Shown: positions 1 to 5,990 of the stretch, piece after piece
Layout of the letters: the number at the start of each line of letters is the position of its first letter
Numbering within the stretch: the first letter of the stretch is position 1
NCBI GenBank assembly: GCA_035761045.1
Contig: DASTRU010000146.1
Coordinates: 1-10,223, forward strand
DNA: 10,223 nt
From: DASTRU01 sp035761045
GTDB taxonomy: Bacteria; Pseudomonadota; Gammaproteobacteria; Burkholderiales; Burkholderiaceae_E
Direction: 5' to 3'
The notes under the pieces: model-generated
Seen by the model: only the letters and a program-made list of their open reading frames with translations
Told to the model about the DNA's origin: nothing
Databases searched by the model: none
Position numbers and translations under genes: made by a program

Positions 1-1
1 A

Positions 2-58
2 GAAATTCTTACTGGCATCGAAAACTACAAGCGGTCGGCCAACAAACCGAATTACTAA
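2..58 (+). CDS. Possible C-terminal end of an unidentified plus-strand gene (5' partial)
   Basis: From base 2 the plus strand reads EILTGIENYKRSANKPNY and then TAA at 56-58. The codons are ordinary for this window (GGC, ATC, AAC, AAG, GCC), and the peptide looks like a charged protein tail. If real, the gene enters from the left and ends tail to tail with the lipoprotein gene, the two stop codons sharing bases 55-58. I do not recognise a family. Eighteen codons are too few to prove coding, and the stretch could simply be intergenic. Sequence left of the window would decide. Confidence 0.35.
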   Translation, partial: EILTGIENYKRSANKPNY

Positions 59-441
59 GACGCGCCCATCACCTTTCGATACACGGGACCCCATTGCGGG
101 TGTCCCGCCTCCGCCTTGCTGAGTTCGAACTTAGGATCGGCGGCGCGCGCGGCGGCGAACGCTTTCTCGCACGCGCTCAAACGCTCGCTCGTGCAATAAA
201 TAAACGCCAAATACTTGTTCGCGTTGGCTACGTCGCGTGGCGCGCGAAGCTTGAGCGTGAGCGATCGTTGCAATTCGCGCTCGGCCACTGGGTATAAGCC
301 TTCGTCATACGCGCGAAGACCGGCCAACAAGGCTTGCTCGGCGGGCTGCGCCATGAGGTCTGAAAGCGCGACGGGTTTGTTCGGCGTTTCGCATGCCGTG
401 ATGAACAACACGGCGGCGATGACGGCAAGGCGTTTGAGCAC
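55..441 (-). CDS. TssQ-like lipoprotein with TPR-like helices (type VI secretion-associated family)
   Basis: A small 128-residue lipoprotein. Translation from the GTG at 441 gives a positively charged start (VLKRL), a hydrophobic stretch at residues 5-15 and the lipobox ITAC with Cys17. Glu at +2 predicts outer-membrane sorting. Residues 34-103 form TPR-like helical pairs (AEQALLAGLRAYDEGLYPVA, then NANKYLAFIYC and CEKAFAAARAADP). The tail carries the AGHPQWGPVY motif (residues 112-121), which I associate with the family named TssQ, type VI secretion-associated lipoproteins of betaproteobacteria. That assignment is from memory of the family pattern. The GTG start is favoured by GGGGAG a few bases upstream and by the signal peptide beginning exactly there; the longer reading to 633 only shadows the kinase. 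The gene lies 17 bp after the kinase stop, so the two are likely co-transcribed. No other type VI gene is visible here. Confidence 0.75.
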   Translation of the reverse strand: MLKRLAVIAAVLFITACETPNKPVALSDLMAQPAEQALLAGLRAYDEGLYPVAERELQRSLTLKLRAPRDVANANKYLAFIYCTSERLSACEKAFAAARAADPKFELSKAEAGHPQWGPVYRKVMGAS

Positions 442-458
442 GGCGATCTCCCCGGTCC

Positions 459-2006
459 TTAGAACTTGTAGCGCAGCCGCGTGGTGGTGTCTGGCTTGAC
501 TTCCACGTTGGTGATGTAGATCGGCGAGTCGCCGTTGCGAATCTCGATCCGATGCGTGCCAACCGGCAAGGTCAAGCTCGATAAAGGCGGCGTCAACCCT
601 TGCGAAACGCCGTTGACGAACACCTCGCCCCATGGACTCACCGCGATCGCCAACGTGCCGGTCGCTGGCGCGGTGGGCGCGGGCGTGGCCACCGTTGGTG
701 CTTGCGCCACGGGCTTAACACTCGCACTCGGTTTACGCGTATCGCGAGGCGGTGGCGCGGGTTTGACGGGGGCGGCGTCACCCGTTTGCCCTTCCGACGT
801 AACGGCATTGGAACCCTTGGCGGGCGAGGCAATGCGTTCAGGTTCAATCGCGGGCGGCGTGGGTGGCGTCGCCGTCTCTGGCGGCACGACCACGATCGTC
901 GAAGTGGGCGGCGTCGATACCGCCGGTTCAACCGAAGCGGTGGATGTATCGTGATCGCCAGCAACGTGGTGATGCGCCGTCCACCAAGCGCCCACCGCGA
1001 ATGCACAAGCGATCGTCACCACGCCCGCCGCGATCATTCCCGCGGGCGGCAATCTGCGTTCAGCCATGAGCGGAGCGGGTGTGGGCTGCGTATTCGACGC
1101 TCGGTTATTCGACGCCGACATGATTCGGCGCACGCGTTGACCGGCCATCCACTTGCGTAAATCGTTGGCCAACTCGCGCGCGGACGGATAACGATCCGCG
1201 GGCTCCTTGGCCAACGCTTTCGCCACGATGCGCGAGATCTCGATCGGCACCTCGGGCGCGATGTCCTGCGGCGGAATGGGGTGCCCACTTACGATGTTGC
1301 GCGTCAGTTCCTCGAACGTGCGGCCTTTGAATGGCACTTCGTGCGTCAGCACTTCGTACATCACCACGCCGAGCGAGAAAATGTCGGCGCGCCCATCGAG
1401 CGGCCGGCCTTGAATCAACTCCGGCGACATGTAGTTCGGCGTGCCGACGATGTTCTGCTCGAACGCATTACCGACAAAGCTGCCCGACACCGTCGTCATT
1501 GCTTGCGCGATGCCAAAGTCGAGCACCTTCGGATTGGTCTTACCCGTCATGAAGATGTTGGCGGGCTTCACGTCCCGATGCACGACGCCGTTCTCGTGCG
1601 CGTACTGAAGCGCGTCGGCCACGCGAACGAAAATCTCCACGGCCTGCTTGATCGAAAACTTCTCGCCTTGCGCGATCAGGTCCTTAAGCTCCGTGCCCTT
1701 TAAGTACTCCATGGCGATGTACGACTGGCCATTGATACGGCCCGCGTCGTACACGGTCACGATATGCGGGTGGTTGAGTCGCCCCGCCGCGCGCGCTTCG
1801 TTGAGAAAGGTTTCCTCGAACAAACGCGCGTCTTGTCGCGGCAGACTTAAGTTGAGCGTTTTAATCGCCACCTTGCGATGGATCACCGGATCTTCGGCGA
1901 GATACACCGCGCCCATCGACCCGGTGCCAAGCAGCCGGGTAATCCTAAAGCGCCCAACGTGATCAGGCTGGGGAGCCGCGGTGGTGGTGGCGGTCGTGCT
2001 AGGCAT
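459..2006 (-). CDS. Transmembrane Ser/Thr protein kinase (Hanks type) with C-terminal PEGA-like domain
   Basis: A eukaryotic-like protein kinase phosphorylating Ser/Thr residues; its substrates are unknown. Numbering here uses the longer 521-residue reading that starts with ATG at 2024. The kinase domain spans about 25-293: glycine loop GTGSMG (33-38), VAIK Lys55, helix-C Glu76, catalytic HRDVKPAN (149-156, Asp151), DFG (169-171) and GTPNYMSPE (194-202). All key residues are present, so it should be active. One transmembrane helix follows (about 329-348), then a Pro/Thr/Ala-rich linker (about 360-455) and a PEGA-like beta domain (456-521, with VFVNGVSQGLTP and LPVGTHRIEI), presumably periplasmic. 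I prefer the start at 2006 (Met7, 515 residues) because a perfect TATAAT lies 7 nt before it, implying a leaderless transcript. The ATG at 2024 has only a distant GGAG, and the -10 would then lie inside its coding region. The lipoprotein gene follows after 17 bp. Confidence 0.93.
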   Translation of the reverse strand: MPSTTATTTAAPQPDHVGRFRITRLLGTGSMGAVYLAEDPVIHRKVAIKTLNLSLPRQDARLFEETFLNEARAAGRLNHPHIVTVYDAGRINGQSYIAMEYLKGTELKDLIAQGEKFSIKQAVEIFVRVADALQYAHENGVVHRDVKPANIFMTGKTNPKVLDFGIAQAMTTVSGSFVGNAFEQNIVGTPNYMSPELIQGRPLDGRADIFSLGVVMYEVLTHEVPFKGRTFEELTRNIVSGHPIPPQDIAPEVPIEISRIVAKALAKEPADRYPSARELANDLRKWMAGQRVRRIMSASNNRASNTQPTPAPLMAERRLPPAGMIAAGVVTIACAFAVGAWWTAHHHVAGDHDTSTASVEPAVSTPPTSTIVVVPPETATPPTPPAIEPERIASPAKGSNAVTSEGQTGDAAPVKPAPPPRDTRKPSASVKPVAQAPTVATPAPTAPATGTLAIAVSPWGEVFVNGVSQGLTPPLSSLTLPVGTHRIEIRNGDSPIYITNVEVKPDTTTRLRYKF

Positions 2007-2013
2007 GCGGCCG

Positions 2014-2019
2014 ATTATA
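2014..2019 (-). promoter_or_regulatory. Predicted -10 element of the kinase gene, leaderless arrangement
   Basis: On the minus strand a perfect TATAAT runs from 2019 to 2014, followed by 7 nt and then the ATG at 2006. Transcription normally begins about 7 nt after the -10 hexamer, so the mRNA would begin at or next to this ATG. The surrounding 13-mer GCCTATAATCGGC is identical to the one before ftsK. No good -35 is visible at 16-18 bp spacing (GCGGAG occupies the spot). A GTGAA-A-TTCAC palindrome at 2043-2053 lies just upstream and could be an activator or repressor site. Confidence 0.6.
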
Positions 2020-2042
2020 GGCATCGCTTACTTTTGCTCCGC

Positions 2043-2053
2043 GTGAAATTCAC
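2043..2053. repeat. 11-bp palindrome upstream of the kinase promoter
   Basis: GTGAA-A-TTCAC is a perfect inverted repeat in the 82-bp gap between the acyltransferase stop and the kinase start. It ends 23 bp before the predicted kinase -10, where an operator could sit in place of the missing -35. At this length chance is possible. The rest of the gap shows no terminator with a T-run, so transcripts from the acyltransferase gene may continue into the kinase gene. Confidence 0.3.
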
Positions 2054-2088
2054 AACATCGAGTGACGCTGTTACTAAAAGCGGTCGAA

Positions 2089-3273
2089 TTAATCAAGAGT
2101 TCGATCGAAGGTTCCAGCGCGATACGGGTTGCGGTCGTTCAACTCGTCGAGATAACCGTCCACGCCGACCGACTCGTAGCGCAAAAAACGCTCGATCGCC
2201 TCGGCGAACATGGGATGCGCGACGCGATGCATGCTCGTCATCTCGGCTGGCGTAAAGCCGCGCGCGAGTTTGTGTTCGCCTTGCGCGCCGCCTTCGAACA
2301 CCTGAATGCCGCGCGCGATGCAAAACTCGATCGGCGCGTAATAGCACGCCTCGAAGTGCAAGCACGGTATGTGTTCGATGGCGCCCCAATAACGTCCATA
2401 AAGCGTTGTCTCGTCGAATAAGCTCAACGTGGCGGCGATGGGTTTTCCCGCGCGTTCGGCGATGACCAGCAACACCTGTTCACCCATCGTGGCGCCGATA
2501 TAGCCAAAGAACGCACGGTTTAGGTAAGGCATCGAGTGATGCTCACGATACGTACGCTCATAGCAGCGCGTGAAGAAGTCCCAGTCGGTGGCATGTGCTT
2601 GCGAACCCAAGACCGTGCGAAGCGTCACGCTCGCATCGCGAACCTTGCGACGTTCCGCACGAATTTTGCGGCGCTTCGGTCCGTCAAGCTGCGCCAGGAA
2701 CTCATCGAAACTCGCATAGCCCGCGTTTTGCCAATGAAACTGCACGTTGCGCCGATGCATATACCCCGCGTTCTCCAACAACGCGCGTTCTTCATCGCTA
2801 ACGAATAGCGCGTGCAATGACGAGGCTTTCGACTCGCGCAAGACCTCATCGAGCACGGCGCCAAGCACGCGGCGCGTGGGCTCGTCGCGCGCCAACAGCT
2901 TTGGCGCACTCACTGGCGTGAAGGGAATCGCCGCGAGCAGCTTCGGGTAGTAGTTCAAACCATGCTTGTGATGAGCTTCGGCCCACGACCAATCAAAAAC
3001 GTATTCGCCGTACGAGTGATGTTTGCGGTAGAGCGGCACGGCGCCCATGAGCGCGTCGTGGTGCCAGGCTAAGAGGTAGCGGGGTTCCCATCCCGTGTCG
3101 GGCGAGGCACATCCGGTGCGATGCAATCCATCGAGAAACGAATGACGCAAGGCCGGATGCAATCGTCCGCAGGCGTCGCGTACCAAGGCGTCCCATTCGT
3201 GGGCTTTTACCGTGGAAAGATCGTTTATCTGCTCGATGCGATAATCCGCGGCCGTCGATTTGAGTTTTTCCAT
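2089..3273 (-). CDS. DUF482/FemAB-like N-acyltransferase (GNAT fold)
   Basis: A 394-residue protein of the DUF482 family (predicted N-acyltransferase, COG3146-like), related to the FemAB/GNAT fold. Some databases label it peptidoglycan biosynthesis or recognition, but substrate and function are not established. Family marks seen: LYRKHHSYGEYVFDW (81-95), WAEAHHKHGLNYYPKL (97-112), PFTPVSAPKLL (117-127), LDGPKRRKIRAERRKV (196-211) and the C-terminal core FEGGAQGEHKLARGF (326-340). No signal peptide or membrane segment is seen, so it should be cytoplasmic. The start at 3273 (MEKLKSTAADYRI) leads directly into the conserved domain; longer readings to 3342 add nothing recognisable and cut deep into nadE. 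Its ATG overlaps the nadE ATG on the other strand. There is no Shine-Dalgarno, but TACTCT lies 7 nt before the ATG. The kinase gene follows downstream on the same strand. Confidence 0.9.
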   Translation of the reverse strand: MEKLKSTAADYRIEQINDLSTVKAHEWDALVRDACGRLHPALRHSFLDGLHRTGCASPDTGWEPRYLLAWHHDALMGAVPLYRKHHSYGEYVFDWSWAEAHHKHGLNYYPKLLAAIPFTPVSAPKLLARDEPTRRVLGAVLDEVLRESKASSLHALFVSDEERALLENAGYMHRRNVQFHWQNAGYASFDEFLAQLDGPKRRKIRAERRKVRDASVTLRTVLGSQAHATDWDFFTRCYERTYREHHSMPYLNRAFFGYIGATMGEQVLLVIAERAGKPIAATLSLFDETTLYGRYWGAIEHIPCLHFEACYYAPIEFCIARGIQVFEGGAQGEHKLARGFTPAEMTSMHRVAHPMFAEAIERFLRYESVGVDGYLDELNDRNPYRAGTFDRTLD

Positions 3274-4930
3274 GGGCGTAAGAGTAGCGATCGCGCAAAT
3301 CAATTCCACTGTCGGTGACATCGAAGGCAACGCCGCGCGCATCGTGCAAGCGTGCGAGCAAGCCGCCTCGATGGGTGCCCGCGTGGTGGTGACACCGGAG
3401 CTTTCCCTAGTGGGGTATCCGCCCGAGGACTTGCTGCTGCGTGATGAGTTGTATGCGCGTTGCGAGGATCAACTCGGCCAACTCGCGCGACGGCTTGCTT
3501 CGTATGTTGGCTTGCATGTGGTGATTGGTCATCCATCGCGTGAAGCGTTGGGAAGCGGCCCGGTGCAACGTTACAACTGCGCCTCGGTGCTCGCCGATGG
3601 TCTCGTCGTCGCGACGTACCGCAAGCATGATCTCCCGAATTACGAGGTCTTCGACGAAGTTCGTTACTTCGCGCCCAGCAGCCGGCCGTGCGTATTCGAG
3701 GTCGACGGCGTGCGCTTTGGACTAAACATTTGCGAAGACATTTGGTTTGCTTACGCGCCCGACGCGGCAAAAAAAGCGGGTGCGCAAGTGTTGCTCGTGC
3801 CCAACGGTTCGCCGTATCACCTTGGCAAGCAACACGGCCGTTTGGAAATCGCGCGTCAACGCATACGTGAAACCGGTGTGCCGTTGGTGTATGCCAATCT
3901 TGTTGGCGGACAAGACGAATTGCAGTTCGACGGTTCGTCGTTCGTGCTCGACGCTCAAGGCGAATTGCGCGCGCAACTGCCGCATTGCCAGGAGGCCGTC
4001 GAACTCGTTGAGTTCGAGCCGATGAACGATGGCGCGGTACGCGTGCCGAGTGGATCAATCGCGCCCACGCTATCGATCGAACAAGCCGTATACGCCGTTC
4101 TTGTGCAAGGCGTGCGCGACTATGTCGACAAGAACAAATTTCCGGGCGCCATCATCGGTTTATCGGGCGGGATCGACTCGGCACTGACGCTTGCGATCAC
4201 CGTGGACGCGCTGGGCGCCGCGCGCGTTCGCACCGTGATGATGCCCTCGCAATACACCGCCGATATTTCGTGGATCGACGCGCGCGACATGGCCGCGCGC
4301 CTTCACGTGCGGTATGACGAAATCGCCATTCGCCCAATCTACGACGCATTTCGCGCGCAACTCGCGCCGCAATTCGAAGGGCTTGCAGAAGACGCGACGG
4401 AGGAGAACATCCAAGCGCGCAGTCGCGGTACCTTGCTCATGGCGTTGTCGAACAAAACCGGTTGGATCGTGCTGACCACCGGCAACAAAAGCGAGTTGGC
4501 CACTGGCTATTGCACCTTGTATGGCGATATGGCGGGCGGTTTCGCCGTCATCAAGGATATTTTCAAGACCTTGGTGTATCGCTTGTCGCGCTGGCGCAAT
4601 ACCCAAGGCGAAGTGATTCCCGAGCGCATCATCACGCGCGCGCCATCGGCCGAGCTGCGGTCGAATCAAACCGATCAAGACTCCTTGCCGCCGTACGACG
4701 TACTCGACGATATTTTGCGTTCCTACATGGAAGAAGACGAGTCGATCGACGAGTTGCTCGCGCGGGGGCATGACCGTGCGACCGTGGAGCGTGTGATACG
4801 GTTGCTACGCATTAACGAATACAAGAGGCGGCAGGCGCCGGTGGGCGTGCGCGTGACTCATCGGGCATTTGGCCGCGATTGGCGCTACCCCATCACCAAC
4901 CGATTTCGCGAAGCCGCGCGTACCCATTGA
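3272..4930 (+). CDS. nadE: Glutamine-dependent NAD+ synthetase
   Basis: Makes NAD+ from deamido-NAD+ and ATP, using ammonia released from glutamine by its own N-terminal domain; cytoplasmic. Numbered from the ATG at 3272 (552 residues), the N-terminal nitrilase-type glutaminase spans about 1-255. It carries the Glu-Lys-Cys triad: Glu43 in PELSLVGYPPEDLL, Lys118 in RKHDLPNYEVFDE, Cys154 in GLNICEDIWF. The C-terminal synthetase domain has the PP-loop SGGIDS (298-303), TTGNKSELATGYCTLYGD, and the tail HRAFGRDWRYPITNRFRE. Length fits the two-domain class. The ATG is chosen over TTG at 3260 because MGVRVAIAQINSTVGD matches the usual family start. The ribosome site is weak (GAG at 3262-3264). A GATAAT at 3240-3245 could be its -10 and lies inside the divergent acyltransferase gene. 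glnB follows 33 bp after the stop, probably in one operon. Confidence 0.97.
   Translation: MGVRVAIAQINSTVGDIEGNAARIVQACEQAASMGARVVVTPELSLVGYPPEDLLLRDELYARCEDQLGQLARRLASYVGLHVVIGHPSREALGSGPVQRYNCASVLADGLVVATYRKHDLPNYEVFDEVRYFAPSSRPCVFEVDGVRFGLNICEDIWFAYAPDAAKKAGAQVLLVPNGSPYHLGKQHGRLEIARQRIRETGVPLVYANLVGGQDELQFDGSSFVLDAQGELRAQLPHCQEAVELVEFEPMNDGAVRVPSGSIAPTLSIEQAVYAVLVQGVRDYVDKNKFPGAIIGLSGGIDSALTLAITVDALGAARVRTVMMPSQYTADISWIDARDMAARLHVRYDEIAIRPIYDAFRAQLAPQFEGLAEDATEENIQARSRGTLLMALSNKTGWIVLTTGNKSELATGYCTLYGDMAGGFAVIKDIFKTLVYRLSRWRNTQGEVIPERIITRAPSAELRSNQTDQDSLPPYDVLDDILRSYMEEDESIDELLARGHDRATVERVIRLLRINEYKRRQAPVGVRVTHRAFGRDWRYPITNRFREAARTH
3281..3286 (-). promoter_or_regulatory. Possible -10 element of the acyltransferase gene, inside nadE
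   Basis: Reading the minus strand, TACTCT (TAnnnT pattern, 4 of 6 to TATAAT) ends 7 nt before the ATG at 3273. This is the same spacing as the kinase TATAAT. It would give a leaderless transcript whose promoter lies within the first codons of nadE. The match is imperfect and no -35 was recognised, so this is suggestive only. Confidence 0.3.
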
Positions 4931-4951
4931 TCCATGAACGTCATACCCCTG

Positions 4952-4956
4952 CGGAG
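4952..4956 (+). promoter_or_regulatory. Ribosome binding site that decides the glnB TTG start
   Basis: GGAGA lies 7 nt before the TTG at 4964. It is well placed for that start and lies downstream of the alternative ATG at 4934. Together with the exact 112-residue length it fixes the start codon as TTG. Confidence 0.75.
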
Positions 4957-4963
4957 ATCCGTC

Positions 4964-5302
4964 TTGAAGCAAATCGTCGCCATCATCAAGCCGTTCAAGC
5001 TCGAAGAAGTGCGCGAAGCGCTGGCCGAGGTCGGCGTTTCGGGCTTGACCGTAACCGAAGTCAAAGGCTTTGGCCGGCAAAAAGGCCATACCGAGTTGTA
5101 TCGCGGCGCTGAATACGTGGTCGATTTCTTGCCCAAGGTCCGTGTCGAAGTGGTGGTACCAGACGACATGCTCGAACGGGCGATCGACGCCATCATCAAA
5201 GCCGCCCGTACCGGCAAGATCGGCGACGGCAAAATTTTCGTGATGCCGGTGGAGCAGGTGGTGCGTATTCGAACGGGCGAGACCGGCGAGGCGGCGGTTT
5301 AG
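4964..5302 (+). CDS. glnB: PII nitrogen regulatory protein
   Basis: A trimeric PII signal protein that senses 2-oxoglutarate, ATP/ADP and, by uridylylation, glutamine. It controls nitrogen metabolism through partners such as GlnE, NtrB and AmtB. From the TTG at 4964 the protein is 112 residues, the canonical PII length, and begins MKQIVAIIKPFKLEEVREAL. The T-loop YRGAEYVVDFLPK (46-58) keeps Tyr51, the uridylylation site; RTGKIGDGKIFV (82-93) is the C-terminal PII signature. The TTG is supported by GGAGA at 4952-4956, about 7 nt upstream; an ATG at 4934 would add ten atypical residues and has no clear ribosome site. It lies 33 bp after nadE. In Azospirillum, PII relieves NAD+ inhibition of this class of NadE, so the pairing is functionally sensible. 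GlnB and GlnK are hard to separate by sequence; no amtB neighbour favours GlnB. Confidence 0.96.
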   Translation: MKQIVAIIKPFKLEEVREALAEVGVSGLTVTEVKGFGRQKGHTELYRGAEYVVDFLPKVRVEVVVPDDMLERAIDAIIKAARTGKIGDGKIFVMPVEQVVRIRTGETGEAAV

Positions 5303-5310
5303 GTTCGTTC

Positions 5311-5336
5311 GCGCGCGACGCTACCGCGTCGCGCGC
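5311..5336. terminator. Perfect GC-rich hairpin between convergent glnB and smr genes
   Basis: GCGCGCGACGC (5311-5321) and GCGTCGCGCGC (5326-5336) are perfect reverse complements, giving an 11-bp stem with a TACC loop. It begins 8 bp after the glnB stop and covers the last codons and stop of the Smr gene on the other strand. The position suits a shared terminator for both convergent transcripts. Neither side has a T-run, so it is not a classic intrinsic terminator; it may stabilise 3' ends or act with Rho. Confidence 0.55.
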
Positions 5337-5968
5337 AAGAGCACGACAAGCGCGCCCGCGCCGCCATCACGCGCGGTGGCTTGGCAAAACGCGATGACCT
5401 CGTCGCGCTGAATCAACCAACGTCGCACCTTGCCTTTGAGCACGGGTTGCCGATCGCGCGAGCCCAAGCCCTTGCCATGAATCACGCGCACGCAGCGAAT
5501 GCCGCGCTTGATGCAATCGCGCAAAAACAAGCCCAACAGTTCGCGTGCTTCGTCCACTCGCGCGCCGTGCAAATCGAGTTGATCTTGAATCACCCATTGC
5601 CCGCGACGTAGCCGCCGCGCGATGTCCGGCCCCAAGGGTGGACGCTGCCACGCCAATTCGGCATCGGTATCGAGTAAGGATTCGGCGTCGAACTCGTCGG
5701 AAAGCGCTTCTTGCAACGCTCGTTCTTCATCCGCCAATCGTTGCGATGGAATCGGCGTGGGCGATGGGCGTTCAATCGACGCTTTCGGCGGTAGCGAAAG
5801 CGGAGCCACGTCGTTGACCACGCGCCTAAACAACGTGGCCTCGGCCTCGCGCCTCGCGGCTTCGCGCTTGGCTTCTTGCTCGGCCCGCTCGCGCTGTGCT
5901 TGCTCGGCCTTGAGCGCCTCACGCAATCGGGCGAGGTCGCCTAGGGTGTCGCGTGCGCGCCGGGCCAT
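5321..5968 (-). CDS. Smr-domain protein (SmrA/YdaL-type)
   Basis: A 215-residue cytoplasmic protein with a C-terminal Smr (small MutS-related) domain. Members of this class have nuclease activity; SmrB in E. coli cleaves mRNA at collided ribosomes, but the role of this short form is not settled. The N-terminal part (about 10-45) is a charged, probably coiled helix rich in Glu, Arg and Ala. The domain (about 125-213) shows LDLHG (131-135), HGKG (164-167), VRRWL (181-185) and GGAGAL (202-207). I chose the ATG at 5968 because GGAAG lies 10 nt upstream and the residues before it are the trxB C-terminus read in another frame. It follows trxB by 22 bp on the same strand, so the two are likely one operon. 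It meets glnB tail to tail with an 18-bp gap. Confidence 0.92.
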   Translation of the reverse strand: MARRARDTLGDLARLREALKAEQAQRERAEQEAKREAARREAEATLFRRVVNDVAPLSLPPKASIERPSPTPIPSQRLADEERALQEALSDEFDAESLLDTDAELAWQRPPLGPDIARRLRRGQWVIQDQLDLHGARVDEARELLGLFLRDCIKRGIRCVRVIHGKGLGSRDRQPVLKGKVRRWLIQRDEVIAFCQATARDGGAGALVVLLRATR

Positions 5969-5990
5969 GATGATCGGGCTTCCGTGGCGA

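Noticed and set aside
3260..3271. TTG at 3260 as the nadE start, adding four residues.
   Set aside because: The ATG at 3272 fits the usual family N-terminus directly; the extra MSFS has no support and no ribosome site was seen before the TTG.
3287..3294. GCGATCGC octamer (also at 643-650), resembling the HIP1 repeat of cyanobacteria.
   Set aside because: Two copies inside coding DNA of a CG- and GATC-rich genome need no special explanation, and nothing else suggests a cyanobacterium.
3300..4058. Long open frame (252 codons) antisense to nadE.
   Set aside because: Its product is rich in Arg, Ala, His and Thr without any domain, as expected from the opposite strand of a GC-rich gene.
4934..4963. 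ATG at 4934 as the glnB start.
   Set aside because: It adds ten residues not seen in PII proteins and lacks a clear Shine-Dalgarno, whereas TTG at 4964 has GGAGA upstream and gives exactly 112 residues.
5583..5596. TTGAT-like and ATCA-like half-sites suggesting an Fnr box.
   Set aside because: The right half does not mirror the left at the proper spacing and the site is inside the Smr coding region.
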